Part shown: one piece after another, positions 42,421 to 49,059 of the stretch
Layout: each line of letters starts with the position of its first letter
Position numbering within the stretch: position 1 is the stretch's first letter
Assembly (NCBI RefSeq): GCF_016458305.1
Contig: NZ_JAEMHL010000018.1
Coordinates: 1 to 53,190 of the forward strand
From: Geomonas anaerohicana
GTDB taxonomy: Bacteria > Desulfobacterota > Desulfuromonadia > Geobacterales > Geobacteraceae
Direction of reading: 5' to 3'
DNA: 53,190 bases
The notes under the pieces: model-generated
What the model saw: the letters and a program-made list of their open reading frames with translations, nothing else
The model's database searches: none
Told to the model about the DNA's origin: nothing
Program-made: the position numbers and the translations under genes

Positions 42421-42534
42421 CCCCTCTCCCCCCGGGAGAGGGTGGCCGAAGGCCGGGTGAGGGCGACGCCACGAAGAGAGTACTTGCCCATTGCAGCGTC
42501 CTCACCCCGCCCCTCTCCCGGAGGGCGAGAGAGG
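42421..42534. repeat. REP-like inverted pair, family 6
   Basis: CTCTCCCCCCGGGAGAGGGTGGCCGAAGGCCGGGTGAGGG pattern at 42421-42464 and an inverted partner at 42500-42534 (CTCACCCCGCCCCTCTCCCGGAGGG). It fills the gap before the PBP gene and encodes only the rejected N-terminal extension of that ORF. Confidence 0.8.
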
Positions 42535-42574
42535 TTTTTTCGCATCGCCGCCGTCAACAAAAGGAGTAGCAACC

Positions 42575-44653
42575 TTGCTTTCCCGTCGGTACGCATCACT
42601 CAAGAAGCTGGTCTCCCCGGTTCTCCTCGTCATCCTGCTGGCGCTCACCTGCGCCGTTTCCGCCCACGCCTCCATCGCCACCTACCCCGAACTCCCGACC
42701 GGCTACACCTCGATCCGGGTCTTCGACGGACAGCAGCGTTACGTCGGGCGCATCCTCCCCAACCAGCGCTACTGGGTCTCCATCGACCGGATCCCGCTCT
42801 TTCTGCGCAAGGCCCTGGTCGCCACCGAGGACGCCCGCTTTTACGAGCACGGCGGCATCGACGTGCGCGGCATCGCGCGGGCCCTGGTGAAGGACGTGGT
42901 CAAGGGGAGGCTCGCCGAGGGGGGCTCGACCATCACCCAGCAGCTGATCAAGAACAAGTTCCTCACCGGCGAGAAGTCGCTCGACCGCAAGGTGAAGGAA
43001 GTGCAGCTCGCCATGGACTTCGAGAAGAAGTACACCAAGGACCAGATCCTGGAGATGTACTTCAACGAGATCTACTTCGGCAACGGCGCCTGGGGCATTG
43101 CGCAGGCGGCGCGCCAGTACTTCGACAAGAACCCGGAGGAGCTGACCGAGGCGGAGTGTTCCCTGCTGGCCGGTGTGCCCAAGAACCCGGGGCGCTACAA
43201 CCCGCTGGGTGACCTGGCCAAGGTAAGCGCGCGCCGCAGCGTCGTCCTTTCCCGCATGGTCGCGGTCAACATGATCACGCCCCAGCAGAAGAGGGCCATC
43301 GAGGCGCACCCGGCCACGGTGATCAAGCCGGGACAGGCGCAGGGGTACCTCGACCTGGTGCGCAAACAGCTCGTGGATCGTTACGGGGCGCACATCGTGG
43401 AGCAGGGCGGGCTGGACGTTATCTCCGCCATGGACGTGAACCTGCAGAAGCAGGCGGAGCAGGTGCTGCGCGACGGCGTGAAGAAGGTGAACCCGAACCT
43501 GCAGGGGGCGCTCATCTGCATGGACCTGAAGACCGGCGACGTCCTGGCCGCGGTGGGTGGCGTGGACAACGGCAAGGGGGGCTTCAACCGCGCCTTCTCG
43601 GCCAAGCGTCAGCCCGGTTCCTCCATCAAGCCGCTCATTTTCGCGGCCGCGCTGGAGCAGGGCTACACCCCGGCGAGTCTGCTGGACGACACCCCGGTGG
43701 CTTACAACAAGGGGAACGGCCAGACCTGGCGGCCGCACAACTACGAGAAGAAGAGTTTCGGGGAACTGTCGCTCAGGCAGGCGCTGGCCCACTCCAACAA
43801 CGTGATCACGGTCAAACTGCTCGAATCGCTCGGGGTGAACAACTTCGTCACCTTTGCCGGGCGCCTGGGCCTTACCCTGCGCACGCCCAACGACCTCTCG
43901 CTCGCCCTCGGCACCGACGAGGTGACCCTGAACGACCTGGTCTCCGCCTACTCGCCGCTGGCCAACGGCGGCATGCGCAGCGAGGGGCGCACCATCATCC
44001 GGGTCTACGACCGCAACCGCAAGAACTGGAACGAGAATCCGGCGCAGGTGGCCCCGGTGCTCTCTCCGGCCACCGCGTTCGTCACCACCTCCATGATGAA
44101 GGACGTGCTGACCTATGGGACCGCGAAGGGGCTGAAGAACTTCGCCCGCCAGCGTCCCGCTGCCGGCAAGACCGGCACCACCGATGACTACCGCGACGCC
44201 TGGTTCGTCGGCTACACTCCGCAACTGATCACCGGGGTGTGGGTCGGCTACGACAAGCCCAAGCCGGGGGGGAGAGGCTTCACCGGTGGTGCCGTGTCGG
44301 CGCCGATCTGGGAGCGCTTCATGCGCGTCGCCAGCCAAGGGAAGCCCGCCGTAGACTTCACCAGGCCCGAAGGTGTGGTCACCGTCAACATCGATCCCAG
44401 CACCGGCCAACTCGCCACACCGCAGTGCCCGACCACCAAGGAAGAGGATTTCATCGCGGGAACGGAACCGACCACCTACTGCTCCAAGCACGGCGGCGAT
44501 GCGATCCCGCCGGTCGTGCCGGCGCAGCCGGTGTCACCGGGCGTCACCGCTCCCGGGGACCAGCCGCCTGCCAAGCAGCCCCCCGAGGGGGGTGGGGAGG
44601 ATGGGGACGGAACAGAGGGCACTAACGGTCTTGAAGGGGACGTGTTGCGCTAG
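42575..44653 (+). CDS. Class A penicillin-binding protein 1A-like
   Basis: A 692-aa bifunctional peptidoglycan synthase. One N-terminal membrane helix (about 15-33) is followed by the GT51 glycosyltransferase: [68 protein letters not shown]. The transpeptidase has SSIK in [15 protein letters not shown] in [11 protein letters not shown] and [16 protein letters not shown]. The C-terminus is Pro/Gly-rich. The start is TTG at 42575 after AAGGAG. The 28 preceding codons are repeat sequence. It ends in a 4-bp overlap with the convergent gpmA. Confidence 0.92.
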   Translation: MLSRRYASLKKLVSPVLLVILLALTCAVSAHASIATYPELPTGYTSIRVFDGQQRYVGRILPNQRYWVSIDRIPLFLRKALVATEDARFYEHGGIDVRGIARALVKDVVKGRLAEGGSTITQQLIKNKFLTGEKSLDRKVKEVQLAMDFEKKYTKDQILEMYFNEIYFGNGAWGIAQAARQYFDKNPEELTEAECSLLAGVPKNPGRYNPLGDLAKVSARRSVVLSRMVAVNMITPQQKRAIEAHPATVIKPGQAQGYLDLVRKQLVDRYGAHIVEQGGLDVISAMDVNLQKQAEQVLRDGVKKVNPNLQGALICMDLKTGDVLAAVGGVDNGKGGFNRAFSAKRQPGSSIKPLIFAAALEQGYTPASLLDDTPVAYNKGNGQTWRPHNYEKKSFGELSLRQALAHSNNVITVKLLESLGVNNFVTFAGRLGLTLRTPNDLSLALGTDEVTLNDLVSAYSPLANGGMRSEGRTIIRVYDRNRKNWNENPAQVAPVLSPATAFVTTSMMKDVLTYGTAKGLKNFARQRPAAGKTGTTDDYRDAWFVGYTPQLITGVWVGYDKPKPGGRGFTGGAVSAPIWERFMRVASQGKPAVDFTRPEGVVTVNIDPSTGQLATPQCPTTKEEDFIAGTEPTTYCSKHGGDAIPPVVPAQPVSPGVTAPGDQPPAKQPPEGGGEDGDGTEGTNGLEGDVLR

Positions 44654-45357
44654 GCGGGGCTGCCGGCTTCAGTGGCGTAGTAGTGTCGAATCGGCTTCAG
44701 GTCGTCGTCCAGTTCGTACACCAGCGGCGTGCCGGTGGGGATCTCCAGGTTGATGATGTCCGAGTCTGAGACCCGGTCCAGGTACTTGATCAGGGCCCGC
44801 AGGCTGTTGCCGTGGGCCACGATGAGCGGGCGGCGGCACTCCCGCAGGGCCGGGGCGATCACCTGTTGCCAGCAGGGGAGCACCCGCTCCACCGTGTCCT
44901 GCAGGCACTCGGTCCGGGGGATGAGGTGCGGCGGGAGCGTGGCGTAGCGCGGGTCGCGACCGGGGTAGCGCTGGTCGCCGTCGCCGAGCGCAGGCGGGCG
45001 CACATGATAGCTGCGGCGCCACAGCTTCACCTGCTCCTCCCCGTACTGCTCCGCCGTCTGCGCCTTGTTCAGCCCCTGCAAGGCCCCGTAGTGTCTCTCG
45101 TTCAGGCGCCAGTCCTTGTGTTCCGCAATCCACATCAGGTCCATCTCGCGCAGGATGATCCAGAGCGTCCCGATGGCCCGGCGCAGCATCGAGGTGAAGG
45201 CGACGTCGAACACGTATCCCTTCTCCTTCAAGAGCCGCCCCGCGTTCCGGCTCTCCTCCTCGCCCCGCGGGGAAAGCTCCACGTCGGTCCAGCCGGTGAA
45301 GAGGTTTTCCTGGTTCCAGACGCTCTCGCCATGTCGAATCAGTACCAGTTGCTGCAT
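44650..45357 (-). CDS. gpmA: 2,3-bisphosphoglycerate-dependent phosphoglycerate mutase
   Basis: A 235-aa histidine-phosphatase-fold enzyme interconverting 3- and 2-phosphoglycerate. The phosphohistidine motif is [29 protein letters not shown] (about 4-32). Next come [26 protein letters not shown] and the second histidine in [18 protein letters not shown] bacterial dPGM of usual length (about 230-250). The ATG at 45357 has GGAGG 7 nt upstream; the GTG at 45360 is less well spaced. Confidence 0.95.
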   Translation of the reverse strand: MQQLVLIRHGESVWNQENLFTGWTDVELSPRGEEESRNAGRLLKEKGYVFDVAFTSMLRRAIGTLWIILREMDLMWIAEHKDWRLNERHYGALQGLNKAQTAEQYGEEQVKLWRRSYHVRPPALGDGDQRYPGRDPRYATLPPHLIPRTECLQDTVERVLPCWQQVIAPALRECRRPLIVAHGNSLRALIKYLDRVSDSDIINLEIPTGTPLVYELDDDLKPIRHYYATEAGSPA

Positions 45358-45411
45358 CACCTCACCTCCGCAACATCGTTCCCTTGCCTACGAGTGATCT
45401 GGGTTGGTAAA

Positions 45412-45434
45412 GTCCCCCTTCGCAAAGGGGGGGA
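45412..45434. repeat. C/G-rich palindrome
   Basis: GTCCCCCTTCGCAAAGGGGG palindrome in the 146-bp gap between gpmA and the M23 peptidase stop. It is probably a REP-like half-element, and nothing else is seen in this gap. Confidence 0.6.
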
Positions 45435-45503
45435 CGTGAGTTCAGATGCAGCGCTTCGTGGGCAAACGCATCCTCGGTCTCCTCCCGGGATGCCTCCTCG
45501 CTG

Positions 45504-46826
45504 CTACTTCGTGCCTGCCGCCTGCCTTGCCTCTTCCAGTTTGCTCGTCACGTTGTTCCTGATCCAGGACGGATCCCACCACTCGATCGGGTTCACCTCC
45601 TGCCCCGAGACCACGACGCCGAAATGGAGATGGTCGCCGCCGGCAAGGCCGGTATCGCCGGTGTCGCCGATGATGTCACCCTTTTTAACCTGGTCCCCCT
45701 CCTTAACCGCGATCCGGCTTAGATGGCCGTATAGCGTCTGCAGCCCCATGCCGTGGTCGATGATGACACATTGGCCGTAGATGCCGAGGTCTTCGGCCCA
45801 GACCACGCGCCCGGCATTGGCGGCGGGAACCTTGGAGTGCGCCAGCGAGGCCAGGTCGATGCCCAGGTGGTACTGCTCATCCACCTGTTTCCCCTTGTAG
45901 AAGTAGCTGCGCAGTTGGCTGAAGGTGCCGCGCGGCGCGGAGTTGGGGAGACGCATGAACTCCCCCTGCCATAGCGGGGTAGGGGAGGTCTTGAGCCCCA
46001 CCTCGTACAAGGTCTTTCGGTCGGCCTGGCGCCCTTCGCCGTTCACCTTGAGATAGAGCTCCAGCGGGGTGGCGGCTTTCGGATAGCGGTCCTTGAATTC
46101 ACCGGCGACCTTCTCCAGGAACGAGTCCGTCAATTCGATCCGGTCCCTGGGAAAGGATTTTTCCAGCACGTGGTAGTAGATGCCGGTGAGCCGCTCGTTG
46201 CCCGCCCGGTCCACGGCCAGCACCTTGGGGATGAAGCGCTGCTCAGGCAGATCGCTGGGGAAGGCGAACAGGCAGGCGTAGAAGCCGCCCGGCTGGCGGT
46301 AGGCGGGATAGAAGCGGTCGGCGAAGACGACGCCGGTTTTAGCGACCTCCCGGTTCACCGTGTAGACCACCAAGCCTGCGCCGCCGCGGGAGACGTTGTG
46401 GGCGGTGCTGAGGATGGCGACCGCCGGGGGCTTGTTCTGGTACTCGAAGTTGAAGGATTGCTCGGTGCGGTTGCCCGAGCCGAAACCGTAGATGGAGCGG
46501 TCCGCCGTCTTCACGTCGAGCCGGACCGGTCCCTCTTTGAGCCCGGGTTGGGCGGGGAGGCGGAAGGTCTCCGCGGCCTCTTTCGTGCCCGGGGGGTATT
46601 CCCTGGCGAGGATGGGAAAGCTCTTCTGCCCCTGCACCAGGTTGACGCTCAGCGATTTCAGCCCCGAACGGTCCCGCAGCCTCAGCGCCACGTCCAGCTT
46701 GGAGGAGATGGGGCCGCTTTGCCGGGAAAGGGCGAGGGCGGGCCCGGAAGTGTCGAGGAAGTAGTACACACCGAAGCCGAGCAGAAGCAAAAGGACCAGG
46801 ATGACAGTCACAGCAGTCGTTTTCAT
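45504..46826 (-). CDS. M23-family peptidoglycan endopeptidase, membrane-anchored
   Basis: A 440-aa protein. One N-terminal helix (VTVILVLLLLLGFGVYYFL, about 6-24) anchors a periplasmic part of beta-sandwich type (about 30-290). The lysostaphin-type peptidase has HLGIDLAS (about 338-345; His and Asp ligands), GMGLQTLYGHLSRIAVKEGDQVKKGDIIGDTGDTG and GDHLHFGVVV (HxH). All zinc ligands are present, so it should cleave peptide cross-links. The ATG at 46826 follows GGGGGGAG. An ORF extension to 46886 has no such site. Confidence 0.87.
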   Translation of the reverse strand: MKTTAVTVILVLLLLLGFGVYYFLDTSGPALALSRQSGPISSKLDVALRLRDRSGLKSLSVNLVQGQKSFPILAREYPPGTKEAAETFRLPAQPGLKEGPVRLDVKTADRSIYGFGSGNRTEQSFNFEYQNKPPAVAILSTAHNVSRGGAGLVVYTVNREVAKTGVVFADRFYPAYRQPGGFYACLFAFPSDLPEQRFIPKVLAVDRAGNERLTGIYYHVLEKSFPRDRIELTDSFLEKVAGEFKDRYPKAATPLELYLKVNGEGRQADRKTLYEVGLKTSPTPLWQGEFMRLPNSAPRGTFSQLRSYFYKGKQVDEQYHLGIDLASLAHSKVPAANAGRVVWAEDLGIYGQCVIIDHGMGLQTLYGHLSRIAVKEGDQVKKGDIIGDTGDTGLAGGDHLHFGVVVSGQEVNPIEWWDPSWIRNNVTSKLEEARQAAGTK

Positions 46827-47019
46827 GGTTCTCCCCCCAGCGCCGGTAGGACGTTTGCGCCATCTGGGCGCCGTCGCTGTCGGCAATGATTAGGCCAGGT
46901 TAAAGCACCCACGGATTTTAGCACCCGTCCCCTCGAAGTCCAGCACCGGCACAGTTATCGTGACCTGCATGAGCCATAAAAAAATGTTGCAGCTCTCTGT
47001 AAAAATCTTGATCAGGTGA
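46827..47019. other. Gene-free region upstream of the M23 peptidase and sRNA A
   Basis: It holds no repeat or ORF of interest. The minus-strand part must include the M23 gene promoter. The right end carries the sRNA A promoter, with TTGCAG at 46987-46992 and an extended -10 at 47017-47025. Confidence 0.4.
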
Positions 47020-47025
47020 TATATT
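47017..47025 (+). promoter_or_regulatory. Extended -10 promoter of sRNA A
   Basis: TG-A-TATATT with the -10 box at 47020-47025, followed after 5 bp by CAGCTAGCTAGC. No good -35 box is seen at 17 bp. sRNA B (TG-C-TATGTT, 48013-48021) has the same arrangement and the same 5-bp gap to CAGCTAGCTAGC. Confidence 0.5.
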
Positions 47026-47030
47026 ACTCT

Positions 47031-47222
47031 CAGCTAGCTAGCTGTAACAGAATGTCTCGGAAAAGGAGGTAGCAGCATCGAGGTAACTTCCACTGAAGAG
47101 GATTCTAATTACCAAACAGCTGTACCAGCTCCGACGTCGAAAGCGTCGGGATGACCCCTGTAACGAGGGGATCGAGTAAGAAGAAGAGGCCCTGCGTATC
47201 AGCAGCGGGCCTCTTCTTTTTT
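47031..47222 (+). ncRNA. Candidate structured small RNA A
   Basis: A non-coding transcript of about 190 nt, not recognised as a known family. In order: CAGCTAGCTAGC at 47031-47042, TCTCGGAAAAGGAGGTAGCA (47055-47074) leading to ATC, a hairpin CCGACG/CGTCGG (47131-47136 with 47144-47149), a hairpin CCCCT/AGGGG (47155-47159 with 47166-47170) followed by ATCGAGTA, and a 12-bp terminator stem (47181-47192 with 47207-47218) with a T run. Four or five GGA motifs are present, one (GAA-GAGGA-TTC, 47095-47105) in a possible loop. That pattern suggests an RsmA/CsrA-binding sponge or a riboregulator. A homologous RNA lies 1 kb away, on the other side of the DUF3332 gene. Confidence 0.6.
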
Positions 47223-47287
47223 GATTCTGTCACAGGCGCCTGCACTAAGGACAGTGAGAAGTTAATCAACAAGAACTATGAGCTTTT

Positions 47288-47296
47288 TGATATATT
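47288..47296 (+). promoter_or_regulatory. Extended -10 promoter of the DUF3332 gene
   Basis: TG-A-TATATT (-10 at 47291-47296) is identical to the sRNA A box and lies 55 nt before the start codon. It gives a short leader with AAGGAGGA just before the ATG. Confidence 0.45.
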
Positions 47297-47351
47297 GAGA
47301 GAGCGGGATGCCAAATTCCGATGACGTTTGAGATTCAAGGAGGACTCAATT

Positions 47352-47885
47352 ATGAAAAGGATGACAGCGGCACTGCTTGCCATGGTGATGGCCATGGTTT
47401 CTCTACAAGGTTGCTACGGCAAGATGGCGCTCACCAAGAAGGTCTACCAGGTGAACGGCCAGGTAAGTGACAAGTTCCTGCGCAGCCTGGTGACCTGGGC
47501 GTTCATCATCGTTCCGGTCTACCAGGTATCGGCGCTGGTCGACTTCGTAGTCTTCAATACCATCGAGTTCTGGAGTGGGCGTAACCCTGTCGCCCAGGGA
47601 GAGAAGGATTTCCAGTACAGCGAAAACGGCGACACCTTCAAGGTACACGCGCAAAAGAGCGGCGACATGCTGCGCTACACCTTCAACCGCTACCATGGTG
47701 ATACCTACCTCGACACCCTCACCATCGACTGGAACGTGAAGACCGGCAATTCTGTGGCAGCCATGCGGGACGGGAGCAACGTGACCCGGTTCCAGGCGAT
47801 GCGTGTCAACGGCGGCGTACAGGTAACGAGCTCCGTCCCTGGTGCTTTGGACGCGGGGCGGCAGACAGCGGCACTGTATCAGTAG
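47352..47885 (+). CDS. DUF3332 lipoprotein
   Basis: A 177-aa envelope protein of the DUF3332 family. The N-terminus KRMTAALLAMVMAMVSLQGC is a lipoprotein signal with lipobox SLQGC. A conserved segment (MALTKKVYQVNGQVSDKFLRSLVTWAFIIVPVYQVSALVDFVVFNTIEFWSGRNPV, about 25-80) includes a hydrophobic hairpin that may insert in the membrane. The rest is beta-rich. The function of the family is not known to me. AAGGAGGA precedes the ATG closely. It is flanked by two related sRNA candidates, which suggests a linked regulation. Confidence 0.85.
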   Translation: MKRMTAALLAMVMAMVSLQGCYGKMALTKKVYQVNGQVSDKFLRSLVTWAFIIVPVYQVSALVDFVVFNTIEFWSGRNPVAQGEKDFQYSENGDTFKVHAQKSGDMLRYTFNRYHGDTYLDTLTIDWNVKTGNSVAAMRDGSNVTRFQAMRVNGGVQVTSSVPGALDAGRQTAALYQ

Positions 47886-48012
47886 GCGGGAGATGTTCAG
47901 CGGATTGTCAGAGGGATGACCGTTAGCGAATTCAAACTCAGGAGGGAGGCAACTCAAGCAGTATATCCGGAAAAAAAATTTTTGGACAGACTGTTTCTTT
48001 GCGCTCACCGGT

Positions 48013-48021
48013 GCTATGTTT
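48013..48021 (+). promoter_or_regulatory. Extended -10 promoter of sRNA B
   Basis: TG-C-TATGTT with the -10 box at 48016-48021 and CAGCTAGCTAGC after 5 bp. TTGGAC at 47983-47988 is at the same distance from the box as TTGCAG in sRNA A (27 bp), too far for a normal -35. Confidence 0.5.
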
Positions 48022-48026
48022 GACTC

Positions 48027-48211
48027 AGCTAGCTAGCAAAGAGGGATCTCGGAAAAAAGGAGGTAATCAGCATCAAAGAAACTCCACCGATTCGGAATCT
48101 CACAAGTTGAAGCTGGAACCTCCCGGTGCTTACGGGCACTGGCAACCACCCTTGAAAAGGGTATCAAAGTAGACGCAACAAAGAAGGCCCGCCATCATGG
48201 CGGGCCTTTTC
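48027..48211 (+). ncRNA. Candidate structured small RNA B
   Basis: The paralogue of sRNA A. In order: CAGCTAGCTAGC (48027-48038), GAG-GGAT-CTC hairpin with GGA in its loop (48043-48052), GGAAAAAAGGAGGTAATCAG (48052-48071) leading to ATC, GATT-CGG-AATC (48090-48100), CCGGTGC/GCACTGG hairpin (48124-48130 with 48137-48143), ACCCTT/AAGGGT hairpin (48149-48154 with 48158-48163) followed by ATCAAAGTA, and a terminator stem AAGGCCCGCC/GGCGGGCCTT (48185-48194 with 48200-48209) ending in TTTT. The order of parts is the same as in A, while the sequence between them differs, the pattern expected of a conserved RNA structure. Confidence 0.6.
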
Positions 48212-48239
48212 AATTGGATCAGAGGGGCGGTAGCAGAAG

Positions 48240-48343
48240 GGACTGGCTCCGTTCGGTGCCTGTCCCTCTAGCGGAACGCTCCATTCCCCACAGCCCCCTG
48301 ACGCAAGCCCCTAAGGGGACAGGCACCTGGCGGAGCCAGTCCT
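48240..48343. repeat. REP-like inverted pair, family 1 (full element)
   Basis: GGGACTGGCTCC...GCCTGTCCC (48240-48267) and its inverted partner (48316-48343) flank a core containing AGCGGAACGCTCC. The core is the reverse complement of that at 186-205, so the pair at 123-230 is the same element in the other orientation. Confidence 0.85.
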
Positions 48344-48375
48344 CTCCTTCGGGATAACCAGTGCCGAAATGACAA

Positions 48376-48406
48376 AAGGGTCGCAGACATGGTCTGCGAC
48401 CCTTTA
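48376..48406 (-). terminator. Rho-independent terminator of tRNA-Thr
   Basis: AAAGGGTCGCAGAC/GTCTGCGACCCTTT, a 14-bp stem with a 3-nt loop, is followed on the minus strand by TTTTGTC. It lies 6 bp beyond the tRNA. Confidence 0.9.
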
Positions 48407-48411
48407 TTGTT

Positions 48412-48487
48412 GGAGCCGAAGAGCGGACTCGAACCGCCGACTTGCTGATTACGAATCAGCTACTCTACCAACTGAGTTACTCCGGCT
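48412..48487 (-). tRNA. tRNA-Thr (anticodon CGT)
   Basis: A 76-nt cloverleaf read on the minus strand. Acceptor AGCCGGA pairs with TTCGGCT followed by an encoded CCA. The anticodon stem is GCTGA/TCAGC with loop TTCGTAA, giving CGT. The T loop is GGTTCGAGTCC. CGT decodes ACG threonine codons. Confidence 0.95.
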
Positions 48488-48507
48488 GATCTGTTACCGA
48501 GGCTAAT

Positions 48508-48536
48508 CTTTTACCGTAAATCCCCACCTCAGTCAA
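48508..48536 (-). promoter_or_regulatory. Promoter of tRNA-Thr
   Basis: Minus-strand TTGACT (complement of 48531-48536), a 17-bp spacer and TAAAAG (complement of 48508-48513). The predicted start lies about 15 nt before the mature 5' end. Confidence 0.6.
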
Positions 48537-49059
48537 TCTCATTCTAAAACTCCAACGTTGCGCCTTTCCCGTCAAGCCCCCACTGAGCATGCTTCCGCAG
48601 GTAACATTTTGCTTGCTGCCGACGTTGCACTTTGACCATTGTTGCTGTCGGTGCTCATTAGCAAGTTGTAAGAAAAACGGGCTGGCCAGGGCAAGTGAGG
48701 GGTGCCTGAATGATTAATGGTGTCGTTGCCAAAACGTTAAACATTGACCTAAACCCTAGTAGTGGCATGACCGGTGTTTTCGCTGGGTTCTAACGTTTGG
48801 ACTCCGCGGCATGACGGAGATCTTTCCGGTGCGCGCATTTGTTTGCCTACCAGTAGAGCTGTTTGAAAAATTTTTTTTAACTGAAAAATATCCAAAAGGT
48901 GTCTGTTTTGTCACCATTTCCACCACGAGGAGTACCGCATCCCGGGGACACCCCTCGTTAGGAAAGGCACATTTCTTGCGAATTGCCCCGCCCGTAGGAC
49001 TATTTCGTACCTCTAAATCGTCTATTACCGCACGTGAGGACCAGGGACAGGGGAAGGCT
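48537..49059. other. Long leader region upstream of the multiheme cytochrome
   Basis: About 520 bp without a supported gene, with lower G+C than the flanks (an A/T block GAAAAATTTTTTTTAACTG at 48865-48883). It includes TGGCATGACCGGTGTTTTCG at 48763-48782, a weak -24-type match, and an open frame in phase with the cytochrome from 48811 that looks non-coding by composition. It is probably promoter plus leader RNA. No GEMM riboswitch was seen. Confidence 0.45.

Noticed and set aside
42491..42574. N-terminal extension of the PBP by 28 codons
   Set aside because: The extension is REP sequence (family 6) and a TTG with AAGGAG follows it directly before the membrane helix.
47031..48211. Known riboswitch classes for the two RNA candidates (cobalamin, GEMM, glycine, SAM, fluoride)
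   Set aside because: None of the remembered core consensus sequences is present in either RNA.
48763..48782. Sigma-54 promoter for the cytochrome gene
   Set aside because: TGGCATGACCGGTGT has the -24 GG but GT instead of GC at -12, and it lies nearly 300 bp from the start codon.
48811..49059. N-terminal extension of the cytochrome by 83 codons
   Set aside because: It would bury the signal peptide, has different composition, and lacks a binding site. The ATG at 49060 has GGGAAGG upstream.
48537..49059. GEMM-type c-di-GMP or cGAMP riboswitch upstream of the cytochrome
   Set aside because: Such riboswitches are known upstream of Geobacter cytochromes, but the conserved GCAAAGCC-type core could not be found here.
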